NCBI GenBank assembly: GCA_963678275.1
Contig: OY782765.1
Location: 4,402,001-4,466,000, forward strand
Source: G963677445 sp963678275
GTDB lineage: Bacteria; Bacteroidota; Ignavibacteria; Ignavibacteriales; Melioribacteraceae
Length of the DNA: 64,000 nucleotides
Direction: 5' to 3'
Positions 1 through 8,718 of the stretch are shown here, piece after piece. The stretch's first letter is position 1; each line of letters opens with the position of its first letter. The notes under the pieces are model-generated. The model was not told the DNA's origin. It did no database searches and saw only the letters and a list, made by a program, of their open reading frames with translations. The position numbers were made by a program, and so were the translations under genes.

Positions 1-714
1 GTCAGTGGATATATTAACAATGAGCTGGATATTCATGATTACACGATTGTAAAATTCGATGGAGAAACAGGCGATATTCCCTGGCAGTATATTTGGCCCG
101 ATGACGACGGAGGTTTTAATGATGAGGCAATTGATATTGTCTATAACGGTGATGGTGCAGTTATTGCCACAGGAACCGCCTGGGATGGAGATCCATTTGA
201 GTTTCAGGAAATCGCCACTGTAAAATTAGATATTTCGTCAGGTGATGTTATATGGAAATTAGCGATTTCTGATGATGACCCCTATCTTGTAACAAATCAT
301 GCCGGATATTCTGTAAAAATAAACAGCCTGACCGGGGATGTTTTCATAGGCGGATGGATGGTTAATGCTATCACTACCCATTCTGATTATACTTTAATCA
401 AAATCAGTGAGAGTGTTGTTTCAGCTAAACAGATAGAAAATGAAATTCCGGAAAATTTTGAACTATTTCAAAATTATCCAAATCCTTTTAATCCCACAAC
501 ATCAATTGGATTTAGTTTACATGAGCAGGCTGATGTAATATTGGAAGTCTACAATTTATTGGGAGAAAAAGTAAGAACCCTCGTGAATTCCCCAATGGAG
601 GCGGGTTATCACAATGTTGATTTTAACGCCGGTGAGTTGTGTTCAGGTACATATATTTATAAGATCCGCGCTGGAAATTTCACTAAAACCGCCAAGATGC
701 TGTTGCTAAAATAA
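1..714 (+). CDS. Secreted T9SS cargo protein, 5' end outside window
   Basis: The frame is open from base 1, so the gene starts upstream of the window and about 237 residues are visible. The first ~125 residues have short repeated beta-strand patterns (for example VKFDGETGDI and VKLDISSGDV), which look like beta-propeller (SBBP/PQQ-like) blades. The last ~80 residues are a T9SS type A sorting domain with NYPNPFNPTTSI, the conserved NLLGEKVRTLV strand, GTYIYKI and a terminal KMLLLK. Such proteins are exported by Sec, crossed over the outer membrane by the type IX system and anchored or released after domain cleavage. The function of the propeller part is unknown. No alternative start inside the frame is needed. 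Confidence 0.85.
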   Translation, partial: VSGYINNELDIHDYTIVKFDGETGDIPWQYIWPDDDGGFNDEAIDIVYNGDGAVIATGTAWDGDPFEFQEIATVKLDISSGDVIWKLAISDDDPYLVTNHAGYSVKINSLTGDVFIGGWMVNAITTHSDYTLIKISESVVSAKQIENEIPENFELFQNYPNPFNPTTSIGFSLHEQADVILEVYNLLGEKVRTLVNSPMEAGYHNVDFNAGELCSGTYIYKIRAGNFTKTAKMLLLK

Positions 715-729
715 AATAACAAATACTTT

Positions 730-760
730 ATTATCCGGAGGTGTTGAGCCTTCGGATAAT
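730..760 (+). terminator. Hairpin after T9SS cargo gene
   Basis: A 12-bp stem with one G-T pair (ATTATCCGGAGG against CCTTCGGATAAT) and a 7-base loop lies 16 bases after the stop codon. There is no U-tract, so it is a weak intrinsic terminator or an RNA-stabilising hairpin. The rest of 761-1096 is AT-rich and shows nothing else. Confidence 0.45.
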
Positions 761-1096
761 AATATACAAAAGAAAAATTGTCTGCAGTGTTTTAATCAAT
801 ATTCCACAGATCAAACAGAAAAGTTGATTATTTCAACTGAAATTCAACAAATCCGATCTTTCCATATTTATTGCTGCTGAATTTCAGATCTAATTACCGG
901 CAAAAAATTTGTTTCAGAATTGATAACCCCATAGAGAAAATTAATGAATTGTCTCTACGGTAATTTCCGTCAGGTTTTTTCCTTCCGGTATGTTGCCCGC
1001 GTCACCCAACCTTGAAAAGCAATGGATTTTTTCCCGTAAAAACAATATTATACCCCCTCAAATAAACCGAAATTTTCGTAAATCCGGAGGCCTCGA

Positions 1097-2179
1097 ATGA
1101 ATAAATTGTACCTGAAAGTTATTATCCTTTTTATTTTTGTTTCATTTATTCCCCTGACCGCTCAAATTACAAATGAGGAATTAAAACAAAAAATTGAATC
1201 CCTCGATGAGGACAATGTCAATCTTGAACACAGGCTTGATGTTCTCGAAAAGAAAATTGATGATCTGACATGGTTCCGGCGTGTCGGGGATGTGGCATTC
1301 ATCGATAAAGTATATATTTCCGGGCCGCCAAAATGGAAAGAGGAAAATCCGACAGGTCAGGGCGCCGGGAATCCTGTGAAATTCTGGGCTTATGTTATAA
1401 TTCCGAAAGGCATTGACTTCAACAAAAGTTATCCTCTGATGGTATTTCCTCACGGTGGAGTGCACAGTAATTTTTCGACATATTACACTCATATAATCAG
1501 GGAGCTTGTCGCTCAGCAATATATTATTGTAGCTGCCGAATACAGGGGAAGCACAGGTTATGGAAGATCACATTATGAAAAAATTGATTACGGCGGCCTT
1601 GAAATTGAAGATGTAAACTCAAGCAGGCAGTTCATGCTCGATAATTATGATTTTGTAGATGAAAACCGGGTAGGAATTATGGGATGGAGCCATGGCGGTT
1701 TGATATCGCTGATGAATATATTCGAGCATCCCGAAAATTATAAAGTCGCGTTTGCGGGCGTTCCGGTAAGCGATCTGATAGCGAGGATGGGCTACAAAAC
1801 CGAGGAGTACAGGGATCTTTATTCGGCCGATTATCACATCGGTAAAACAGCTTATGATGATGTGGAGGAATACCGCCGCCGCTCTCCCGCCTGGAACGCC
1901 CACAAATTACAGACTCCCCTGCTTATTCACACAAACACAAATGACGCTGATGTAAATGTTCTTGAGGTTGAACATCTTATAAAATCGCTGAAAGCCGAGG
2001 GGAAAAAGTTTGAATATGAAATTTTCCAGGATGTTCCCGGCGGTCATTCATTTGACCGCACAGATACCAAAACAGCTAAAGAGATCAGGCTGAAAATATA
2101 TAAATTTCTTGCACAGTATCTCAAACCGCCGAAACGTCTGACCACCTTCGAAGATATTATGAAAGCGGCCTATAAGTAA
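1097..2179 (+). CDS. Secreted S9-family (prolyl oligopeptidase-like) peptidase
   Basis: 360 residues. The start is fixed by CCGGAGG eight bases upstream. A signal peptide covers residues 1-22 (ending TAQ), followed by a short coiled coil (26-57) and an alpha/beta-hydrolase catalytic domain. The nucleophile elbow is GWSHGG (Ser198). The acid is Asp283 or Asp285 in TNDADVNV, and the base is His317 in GGHSF, in the usual order. The oxyanion-loop region reads FPHGGVHS. The N-terminal beta-propeller of full-length prolyl oligopeptidases is absent, so substrate gating must differ. It is likely a periplasmic or secreted peptidase or esterase; the family does not allow a substrate to be named. Confidence 0.8.
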   Translation: MNKLYLKVIILFIFVSFIPLTAQITNEELKQKIESLDEDNVNLEHRLDVLEKKIDDLTWFRRVGDVAFIDKVYISGPPKWKEENPTGQGAGNPVKFWAYVIIPKGIDFNKSYPLMVFPHGGVHSNFSTYYTHIIRELVAQQYIIVAAEYRGSTGYGRSHYEKIDYGGLEIEDVNSSRQFMLDNYDFVDENRVGIMGWSHGGLISLMNIFEHPENYKVAFAGVPVSDLIARMGYKTEEYRDLYSADYHIGKTAYDDVEEYRRRSPAWNAHKLQTPLLIHTNTNDADVNVLEVEHLIKSLKAEGKKFEYEIFQDVPGGHSFDRTDTKTAKEIRLKIYKFLAQYLKPPKRLTTFEDIMKAAYK

Positions 2180-2255
2180 AAAGAACTCCCCTTCCGCATA
2201 CAGCGAAATTTCGAAATAACCGGTATGGGATTGTAAATGCGACGAGGATTTTAAT

Positions 2256-2633
2256 ATGGATGAAAATGAAGTATCCTATAGCTGTATTGGTATAGCGATT
2301 GAGCTACATAAAACTATTGGGCCGGGATTATTGGAATCGGCATATGAAAACGCGCTCGTTTATGATTTAAGGGAAGCGGGATTTAATATTGAGCAGCAAT
2401 TGGCCTTGCCTTTTGTTTACAAAGAGGTCAGGCAGGATGTTGGCTACCGTATCGATATTATGGTAAACAGGAAAGTTATTATTGAAGTAAAAGCGGTTGA
2501 GACCCTCTTGCCTGTTCATTATGCGCAATTGCTGACTTATCTGAAATTATCAGGGATTAAACTGGGCTTACTCATCAACTTTAATAGCAAAATCTTAAAA
2601 AATGATATCCATAGAATTGTTAATAATCTTTGA
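2256..2633 (+). CDS. GxxExxY family protein (PD-(D/E)XK-like fold)
   Basis: 125 residues, typical of the family. The signature GLLESAY is at residues 24-30. Residues 64-79 contain an Asp (67) followed by EVK (77-79), which matches the D...ExK arrangement of PD-(D/E)XK nucleases. These proteins are abundant in Bacteroidota and Ignavibacteriota and are often found as isolated copies; their biological role is not established. It stands alone 76 bases after the S9 peptidase, with a weak upstream ribosome site. A repeat-rich gap follows. Confidence 0.85.
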   Translation: MDENEVSYSCIGIAIELHKTIGPGLLESAYENALVYDLREAGFNIEQQLALPFVYKEVRQDVGYRIDIMVNRKVIIEVKAVETLLPVHYAQLLTYLKLSGIKLGLLINFNSKILKNDIHRIVNNL

Positions 2634-2647
2634 AGTTCTCTGGCTTT

Positions 2648-2840
2648 CAACTTTTCATAATCATGTTTGTTGCACTTAAAGGTGGTATTCCACGCAAAGT
2701 ACGCAAAGGTAATAAAACGCTAAGAACGCATAGCAAAGAGAAAATGATCTCTGTTCATTAAATTCCGGAGTTTAATATTTTTTAATGTTTTCTCCGCGGT
2801 CTTCGCGTTCCTTTTCTCTTAGCGCCCTTTGCGAGGAATT
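2648..2840. repeat. ~190-bp hairpin-forming repeat, copy 1
   Basis: Direct copy of 2887-3078, with a 239-base start-to-start distance. The left part (CCACGCAAAGTACGCAAAGG and following) is complementary to the right part (CTCTTAGCGCCCTTTGCG), so each copy can fold into one long imperfect hairpin. It resembles the short 'AAAG/CTTTGCG' repeats common in Bacteroidota intergenic DNA. Not coding. Confidence 0.8.
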
Positions 2841-2886
2841 TTAAGTAGAGTTGCTGATAACTTTTTATTAAAAATCAGCGCAATTT

Positions 2887-3078
2887 CAACTTTTCATAAT
2901 CATGTTTGTGCACTTAAAAGTGGTATTCCACGCAGAGTACGCAAAGGTAATAATACGCAAAGAACGCAAAGCAAAGAGAGAATAAGCCCTTTTCATCAAA
3001 TCCCGGATTTTAATATTTTTTAAAGTTTTCTCCGCGGTCTTCGCGGTCCTTTTCTCTTAGCGCCCTTTGCGTGGAATA
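2887..3078. repeat. ~190-bp hairpin-forming repeat, copy 2
   Basis: Second copy of the element at 2648-2840. It has the better-preserved outer stem: TATTCCACGC near 2924 pairs with GCGTGGAATA ending near 3078. The remaining 3079-3240 is AT-rich with no gene seen. Confidence 0.8.
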
Positions 3079-3240
3079 TCTGTCGGGTAGCTGATTAGTA
3101 TTTTTACAAGCCCTGCATATCTCGTTCTTACAGGTCATTGTATTAAACAAATAAATCTTCCCATCCATTCTAAAAATTATTCCCCGCCTGCCGTTAAAAA
3201 AACACCGGCAGGGAGGGAATGGAAGGGGTAAACTTAATTA

Positions 3241-4026
3241 TCACCACTCAAGGTATTCATCCTCGCCGATTAATTCTTCGAGCCGCCGGTTGATAATTTT
3301 TTCCTTATTCGTTTTCCTGGCTTTCATTGATTTCTTTAATTCATCAATCTTTTTTTCCAGTTCGGCCACTTCAAATTCTCTTTCCTTTTCCTTGAGCTCA
3401 AATAATCTCTGAAGTTTTTCCTTTAATTCCGCTTTAATTTCTTTTTTCTTAGCGGCAGTTTCTTCTTCATATTTCGCTCCCAGCACTTCGGTCATTACTT
3501 CCAATTCGGTAATTTCCTGGTTTCTTTTGCTCTGCTGTTCATTGAACTCATGAAAACGGGGCAGGTCCCATCTTTTGAACTTAAGCTCACGAAGTATCTT
3601 ATGATATTTCTCAGGATTCAGCTCTTTTATTTTATCGAGCTCGACATAAACCTTTTTATTAAGACCGGGTAAATAAGTTATGGCTGATTCAGGACTGACA
3701 TATTCAAGCTTTCCTATTTTCATCACTATGTTGAGCGCTTCCGTTTTACCTGCCTGAATGTTTATATTCTCAAACTTTTCATTTTTATATATAGGGTGCC
3801 TGGCCGTCACTGTATAGGCGCCTTCAGGAATGTCGGTAATTACATATTTCCCGTCAAAACCTGTTGAAGCTTTAAGCTCGGCTCCCGAAATTTCGATGGT
3901 AACTCCCACGATAATGTTATGTCCGGCAGAATCGGTCACTTTTCCTTTAAGGATTCCCGTCGCCTGGGCAGACATAGATGCTGATAATAAACATAAATAT
4001 AAAATTATTCTAAGGTGGTTTAACAT
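3241..4026 (-). CDS. Secreted protein: carboxypeptidase regulatory-like domain plus coiled coil
   Basis: 261 residues. A signal peptide (1-22, ending SAQA) leads into a carboxypeptidase-regulatory-like (transthyretin/Ig-type) domain at about 25-100, with GKVTDSAGHNI, GFDGKYVITDIPEGAYTV and similar strands. From ~160 to 250 the protein is a highly charged K/E coiled coil. GGAGG precedes the ATG. It is the last gene of a minus-strand operon behind an ECF sigma factor and its membrane anti-sigma partner, 12 bases after the anti-sigma stop. This suggests it is a target of, or a sensor for, that sigma system. No enzymatic residues are visible. Confidence 0.7.
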   Translation of the reverse strand: MLNHLRIILYLCLLSASMSAQATGILKGKVTDSAGHNIIVGVTIEISGAELKASTGFDGKYVITDIPEGAYTVTARHPIYKNEKFENINIQAGKTEALNIVMKIGKLEYVSPESAITYLPGLNKKVYVELDKIKELNPEKYHKILRELKFKRWDLPRFHEFNEQQSKRNQEITELEVMTEVLGAKYEEETAAKKKEIKAELKEKLQRLFELKEKEREFEVAELEKKIDELKKSMKARKTNKEKIINRRLEELIGEDEYLEW

Positions 4027-4038
4027 TTTATCCTCCGT

Positions 4039-4623
4039 TTATAAAGTTTCTTCATTCAGTTCACGTTCAAGCTTTGAAATTTTATCCGATATTTCATTTA
4101 CAGTATAAATCCAGTCATCCTCCGAAACCTGTTTCACAACAAAATTTTTATAATCTTCAACTTCAATCGCGTTAAATTTGTCTTCAACTGTTTCAATTTT
4201 TTCTGTGACGGCGTCCCCTTCCCAGTCAAAGATATTCTGAAAATCTTTTTCGATTGAACCGGGTTGGCTGAATATTAGCAAAAGTATTACAGCCGCAATT
4301 GTTAATCCGCCTCCGAGCGCGAGCCGGAATGAAAAGGAGGAAGAAGGCGCTGTATCCCTGAGCAGCCTCTCAAGAATGTTTGAAACTTTTTCAAAAAAAC
4401 TTTTTTCCCCGACTGCTTTCCCAATCATTTTTTCAAATGTTTCCTCGCCAAGCTCAAATTTTTCATCATGTTTTGTATTCTCCAGAAAATCACGGATATT
4501 CTCATATTCCTGCTTCAGGAGCGGGTCGATATTTATTCTGTTCTCAAATTGTTCCTTTTCAGAACGATTCAGTTCGCCCGAAAGGTAAAGGTAAATTTTA
4601 TCTTCAAATCTGTTGTCAGGCAT
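4039..4623 (-). CDS. Membrane anti-sigma factor (putative)
   Basis: 194 residues. The N-terminal ~90 residues are soluble and helical (start MPDNRFEDKIYLYLSGELN, like zinc-less anti-sigma domains). One transmembrane helix spans about 102-119. A ~75-residue acidic extracytoplasmic tail follows. The start overlaps the end of the upstream sigma-factor gene by 8 bases, the usual arrangement for co-translated sigma / anti-sigma pairs. No HxxxCxxC zinc motif is visible, so the assignment rests on architecture and position. Confidence 0.7.
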   Translation of the reverse strand: MPDNRFEDKIYLYLSGELNRSEKEQFENRINIDPLLKQEYENIRDFLENTKHDEKFELGEETFEKMIGKAVGEKSFFEKVSNILERLLRDTAPSSSFSFRLALGGGLTIAAVILLLIFSQPGSIEKDFQNIFDWEGDAVTEKIETVEDKFNAIEVEDYKNFVVKQVSEDDWIYTVNEISDKISKLERELNEETL

Positions 4624-5149
4624 AAATACTCCTGAGTTGTTTTCTCAATTTTTTTACCGCGTAATGCATGTGACTGATAACGGTGTTAAGCGGCTCGCCG
4701 GTTATTTCGGAAATTTCCCTGAAGCTGAAACCAGAGTCCTGGCGTAATATGAACACAGTTCTTTGACCCGGAGGCAGTTTTTCAAGAGCCTTATAAACCA
4801 TTCCGGCCGATTCTTTCAGAATTAATTCCTCCGCCGGATCGGGTCTTCCGCTTTCAATTCTGTTATCATCTCTCTCTTCGGCTGTCAGTTTCTTTCTTCT
4901 GTAAAAATCTACCGCGGTATTATGAGCGATAGTAAAAAGCCATGAAGAGAACTTTTGATAGTCGCTGAAGTTATTTAATCCTTTCCAGACTTTAACCAGG
5001 GTTTCCTGCAAAATATCTTCGGCAGTTTCTCTTTCTCCGCTGTAGCGGCACAGATAATTAAAAAGTCTATCTTTATAAGGATGAAGCAGCCGGGCGAATG
5101 ATCTTTGATCTCCCGATTTACTCATATTTATTAATTCTGCTTCCGTCAT
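4616..5149 (-). CDS. ECF RNA polymerase sigma factor
   Basis: 177 residues, normal ECF length. Region 2 is clear: LFNYLCRYSGERETAEDILQ, then WKGLNNFSDYQKFSSWLF with AHNTAVDFYRRKK. Region 4 reads LPPGQRTVFILRQDSGFSFR and then EISEITGEPLNTVISHMHYA. It heads the operon sigma / anti-sigma / secreted regulatory-domain protein (5149 to 3241). The divergent promoter region (5150-5215) is shared with the D-serine dehydratase-like gene. Confidence 0.92.
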   Translation of the reverse strand: MTEAELINMSKSGDQRSFARLLHPYKDRLFNYLCRYSGERETAEDILQETLVKVWKGLNNFSDYQKFSSWLFTIAHNTAVDFYRRKKLTAEERDDNRIESGRPDPAEELILKESAGMVYKALEKLPPGQRTVFILRQDSGFSFREISEITGEPLNTVISHMHYAVKKLRKQLRSIYA

Positions 5150-5215
5150 AATTTCCTTAATTTTGTATGTTTCTGTTTATGTAAACGTAAGAAATCGGGA
5201 TTAATTGTAAAGGAT

Positions 5216-6367
5216 ATGAAAATAATGAAAAAAAAGAGAGAACTCACGGAAATAAAAAAATTCCCGGCCGCTATCGTCGATATGGTCAGGGTTAAGAAAA
5301 ATATTAAAAAAGCCTCGGAATTCTGTCGTGAAAAAAATACCAGGTTCCGTCCCCATTTTAAAACACACCAGTCACTTGAAATAGGGGAGATATTCCGTGA
5401 AGAGGGAGTGGATTCTATCGCGGTTTCATCGGGAGCGATGGCCCGCTATTTTGTTTCGGGGGGATGGAAAGATATAACTCTGGCTATTGTTAATCCTTTG
5501 CATGAAATAAGGACCATCAATAAAATCGGAACTGAAATCAGGCTTAATCTTCTCGCTGATAATTTAAAGGCGCTGGAATATTTTGCCGGTAATCTGACCG
5601 GGGTTCATGATATCTGGCTGAAAATTGACGCGGGTTATGGCAGAACCGGGTTGAACTACCGGTATTATGAGGAGATTCAAAAGTCGGCGCTTTTTATTGA
5701 GCGGAATAAAAATATGAATTTTGCCGGTCTTCTTTCACATTTCGGGGATACATATCATTATGGTGAAAAAGAAGAAAGAAGAAAGCTTTGTAAATTATCA
5801 CTCGAAAGAATTGTATCAGTGAAGAATAAACTGGAAAAAAACCTCGGAAGGGGCGTATCCATTTCTATCGGGGATACTCCTTCATTCGGGCTGATTGATG
5901 ATTACCAGGATATCAGCGAATTGCGCCCTGGTAATTTTGTTTTTTATGATCTTATGCAGCTTGATGCCGGTGTGTGTAACCAGACCGGGCTCGCGATGGC
6001 GGTATTATGCCCTGTTATCGCAGTTTATCCTGATGAAAACAAAATTGCCATTCATGGGGGAGCGGTACATTTATCGAAAGAATATATTACGGGCGAAGGG
6101 GGAGAGAAAATCTATGGCAGGGTTATCGGGTTTGATGATAATGGATTTACCGAAACAGATAATAACTTATCACTCATTTCTCTTTCCCAGGAACATGGCA
6201 TAATAAAAGCGGCGGGGAAAATGCCTGAAGATATCAACCCGGGAGATATTCTCGCGATATTGCCTGTACATTCCTGCCTCGCCGCGAACATGTTTGATAA
6301 ATATTACACCTTTGATGGAAAAATAATAGACCGATTTTGCCATTGCTCCGGCAGCTATAATAGATAA
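5216..6367 (+). CDS. D-serine dehydratase / D-threonine aldolase-like PLP enzyme
   Basis: 383 residues with an alanine-racemase-type N-terminal barrel and a C-terminal D-Ser_dehydrat domain. The PLP lysine is Lys49 in RPHFKTH. VSSGAMARYF and GYGRTGL are family motifs. Near the C-terminus the metal-binding pair reads HSC (His352, Cys354). Known vertebrate D-serine dehydratases use His-x-Cys to bind zinc, while D-threonine aldolases use His-x-Asp, so dehydratase activity is the better guess. A second in-frame ATG lies three codons in (5225); AGGA precedes 5216. It is probably cytoplasmic, acting in D-amino-acid breakdown. No neighbouring amino-acid genes confirm this. Confidence 0.8.
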   Translation: MKIMKKKRELTEIKKFPAAIVDMVRVKKNIKKASEFCREKNTRFRPHFKTHQSLEIGEIFREEGVDSIAVSSGAMARYFVSGGWKDITLAIVNPLHEIRTINKIGTEIRLNLLADNLKALEYFAGNLTGVHDIWLKIDAGYGRTGLNYRYYEEIQKSALFIERNKNMNFAGLLSHFGDTYHYGEKEERRKLCKLSLERIVSVKNKLEKNLGRGVSISIGDTPSFGLIDDYQDISELRPGNFVFYDLMQLDAGVCNQTGLAMAVLCPVIAVYPDENKIAIHGGAVHLSKEYITGEGGEKIYGRVIGFDDNGFTETDNNLSLISLSQEHGIIKAAGKMPEDINPGDILAILPVHSCLAANMFDKYYTFDGKIIDRFCHCSGSYNR

Positions 6368-6480
6368 TATTTATTCCGGATGGGTTAAACACTCCGATAA
6401 TTACCCTGCCGGGATACCTGGATTACTAAGATTAACGTGATATAAGGAATCCATCGAAATCGAAGTCTTAACCACAATGA

Positions 6481-6862
6481 ACACAAAGAAGGCACAAAGG
6501 ACACAAGGGGAATAACTCCGCGCCTTCAGGCCGGAGATCTGCGTTTCGACCTTATAATCTTAAATGGCTTTAGCCCAAAGAACGGCTGGCGGGGAAATAA
6601 CAGAATGCGCAAAATACAACCCCGCCATAGTCTGAACCATGATTGAAGGATTTATGGATTACATGATTATTTTTCGGTTTTATCTTTAAGAAATCTGAGT
6701 ATGAGTAAAAGTATGATGCTTGGGGATAATAGTTGTATTGATACTGCTCTTTTTTCAGCGCGGATAAAAAATAATCACGATTTCGATAACGATTTTCACC
6801 GGTCAAGTTTTATACTGTTTTTCCTTCTTTGTGTCCATTGTGCCTTCTTTGTGCTCTTTGTG
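6481..6862. mobile_element. MITE-like repeat, full copy with terminal inverted repeats
   Basis: The left end (from ACACAAAGAAGGCACAAAGG) is the inverse of the right end at 6823-6853 (CTTTGTGTCCATTGTGCC within it). The interior carries a GC-richer block (6511-6610), the phrase TCTGAACCATGATTGAAGG, and AT-rich sequence. A 352-base part (6511-6862) is repeated nearly identically at 8719-9069, and a third copy starts at 47551. Both strands show short open frames that are not conserved between family copies and are treated as non-coding. No transposase is present. Confidence 0.65.
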
Positions 6863-6949
6863 TTTAATGAAAAGAGTATGATAACGGAGCCAGGCGAAGA
6901 CGGGAACAAGTTTAAATTTTTGATAATCTTTTTGTCAGCAAATATAAAC

Positions 6950-6978
6950 TTGCATAGTACGGATAAATACTGTATAAT
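6950..6978 (+). promoter_or_regulatory. Candidate promoter of the toxin-antitoxin operon
   Basis: TTGCAT (6950-6955), 17 bases, then TATAAT (6973-6978), which puts the transcription start about 20 bases before the antitoxin ATG. TAGTACG occurs at 6955-6961 and again at 6978-6984, overlapping both promoter boxes, and could be the operator for autoregulation. The fit is to a general sigma-70 consensus; this lineage may use other boxes. Confidence 0.45.
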
Positions 6979-7003
6979 AGTACGTATATAATAGGATGAT
7001 ATT

Positions 7004-7261
7004 ATGGATACAAAGCTGACATTAAAGTTTGATAAAAAGGTGATTACCAAGGCGAAGGAATATGCTTCATCACAAAAAAGAAGTCTTTCAAATCTTATTG
7101 AGTCATACCTGAAGACTCTTGTTGATACGGATAATTATCAGGCGCGGGATGATATAAAGATTTCCCCTTTTGTAAAAAGCATACGAACCGGAGTAAAAAT
7201 TCCCTCTGATTTAGACCAGAAAAAAGTTTATGGCGAATACCTTGCGGAAAAATATAAATGA
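7004..7261 (+). CDS. Antitoxin, DUF6364-like (VapB-type role)
   Basis: 85 residues. The N-terminus MDTKLTLKFDKKVITKAKEY followed by SLSNLIESYLKTL matches the DUF6364 / ribbon-helix-helix type that pairs with PIN toxins. AGGATG precedes the ATG by eight bases. The stop codon overlaps the toxin start (ATGA, 7258-7261), so the two are translationally coupled. It would neutralise the toxin with its C-terminal half and repress the operon through the N-terminal DNA-binding half (family knowledge). Confidence 0.85.
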   Translation: MDTKLTLKFDKKVITKAKEYASSQKRSLSNLIESYLKTLVDTDNYQARDDIKISPFVKSIRTGVKIPSDLDQKKVYGEYLAEKYK

Positions 7262-7680
7262 AAGAAAAACTTTTTCTGGATACGAATGTTGTAATAGACC
7301 TGCTTGGAGAGCGCGAACAGTTTTATGAATCGGCAGCGAAAATAGCGACTCTCGCTGATAGAGGTGAAATCAATATTGTTGTTTCAGCTTTGACTTATTC
7401 AACTGTTTATTATTTGCTTTCGCGATATGAAAATAAAGATGTTGTTAAAGAAAAAATCAGGAAATTTAAAGTTATTGCGGAAACCTCAGATTTAACAGAC
7501 AAAGTTATTGAAAAAGGACTTTCTTCCAAATTCTCTGATTTTGAAGATTCACTACAGTATTATTGCGCTCTGAATATGGAGTGTAATGTAATAATAACGC
7601 GGAACGCGAAGGATTTTAAAGAATCTGATATTCCTGTTTTATCTCCCGATGAATATCTAAAGAGCATAAAAAGCAAGTAA
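7258..7680 (+). CDS. PIN-domain ribonuclease toxin (VapC-type role)
   Basis: 140 residues. The acidic metal-binding residues of PIN nucleases are visible: Asp8 in LFLDTNVVIDLL, Glu39-41 region, Asp in FSDFEDSLQYYCA and Asp in ITRNAKDF. It overlaps the antitoxin by 4 bases. PIN toxins usually cut tRNA or rRNA when freed from the antitoxin. The cassette lies between long direct repeats (6511-6862 and 8719-9069). The frame is intact and all key residues are present, so it is probably functional. Confidence 0.88.
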   Translation: MKEKLFLDTNVVIDLLGEREQFYESAAKIATLADRGEINIVVSALTYSTVYYLLSRYENKDVVKEKIRKFKVIAETSDLTDKVIEKGLSSKFSDFEDSLQYYCALNMECNVIITRNAKDFKESDIPVLSPDEYLKSIKSK

Positions 7681-8057
7681 AATTCTCCCAATTAAATCTG
7701 TTTACCTAATCATTTCCTTCGGATGGAAAGTTCCAGGTAAAGCGCGCAAGTTAAGCGATGAGAGCAAAAACATATTAACTCCGCATTTTCGCCGGGGATA
7801 CCGGAAAAAGAATACAACCCAAATTGACTTTCTCCCAAAGAACGATTGTGAGGAAAATAACAGTATGTGTATAATCCAACCCCGTCAATATCTGAACCAT
7901 GATTGAAGGATTTAAAGATTGCGTGATTATTTTTCGGTATCGGGTTCTGTCTCGCTATTGTTTTTTAATATAATTTGATTAGGTTGAAATAAAAAACAAT
8001 TCCTCTTTTCATTCCAATGTATTCAAAAAATTCAACGTAATAGTTTTATCATACCCT

Positions 8058-8085
8058 GTAGAGACAAGGCATGCCTTGTCTCTAC
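8058..8085. repeat. Perfect 28-bp palindrome
   Basis: GTAGAGACAAGGCA followed by its exact reverse complement. Similar GTAGAGAC palindromes are common dispersed elements in Bacteroidota and cyanobacteria. It could extrude as a cruciform or end transcripts from either side. Only one copy is seen here. Confidence 0.9.
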
Positions 8086-8569
8086 GAACGGTAAAAAATA
8101 TCTTTCCCTGGAAAAAAACACGTTTGCCGTCAGAAACACCATACAACAAACTCCTAATAATATTCGAAACCTTATTTTTTGTTTTTTAACCTTAGTAGCA
8201 TAAGAAACCACCCGCCAAAACTAAACCTTATTAACCTTATTGGACCGGGCGCTATTTCCATTGAAATCCAAATCGAAGTCGTCATAGAAATCGTATTTTT
8301 CTCACGCGAAGACGCAAAGAAAGGAAACGTTATTGTTTAACCTGGATTTCTCGAACAGTATCAGAAAATATTGTCTGAACCATGATTAAAGGATTAAAAG
8401 ATTACATGATTATTTTTTGGTATCGGTATCGAAAAATCAGAGTAAGAGTATGATGACAATATAGGTGACGGCGCCGGGGTTGTTCATTTTGTCTTGGGGG
8501 GGTGGGATTATGATTAGTCCGTAAGGAGTTAAATTCTACGCAAAATGGCAAAATTTTTCATGAACACAG

Positions 8570-8628
8570 CCGGTGGTTGAGCGGAGTCGAAACCAGCGGC
8601 GGTAGCTTCGACTCCGCTCAGCTACCGG
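8570..8628. repeat. 22-bp stem inverted repeat (GAGCGGAGTCGAA type)
   Basis: The arms CCGGTGGTTGAGCGGAGTCGAA (8570-8591; 20 of 22 positions pair) and 8607-8628 flank a 15-base loop. The GAGCGGAGTCGAA phrase is a known type of dispersed bacterial repeat. Non-coding. Confidence 0.8.
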
Positions 8629-8718
8629 ACATGTTCAGTTTTTCCGGCTTGCCAGTCTATGATTAAGATTAGGATTATGATTTTTGAGGCAGGAGACTCA
8701 TTTCAAAATTGAGTTTAA

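Larger units (their letters stand above)
7681..8718. repeat. Gene-free mosaic of dispersed repeat fragments
   Basis: Contains degenerate pieces of the MITE-like family around 7835-7945 and 8365-8440 (both with CTGAACCATGATT), a phrase AACCTTATTTTTTG...TTAACCTTAGTAGCA near 8168-8200 that recurs near 47490, 52445 and 56425, and one copy of the TAAGGAGTTAAATTCTACG repeat at 8519-8557. No open frame has coding character. Confidence 0.7.

Noticed and set aside
6570..6806. 78-residue frame on the minus strand, repeated at 8777-9013.
   Set aside because: It lies wholly inside the MITE-like repeat, has no ribosome site, and the related copies at 7835 and 47551 do not keep it open.
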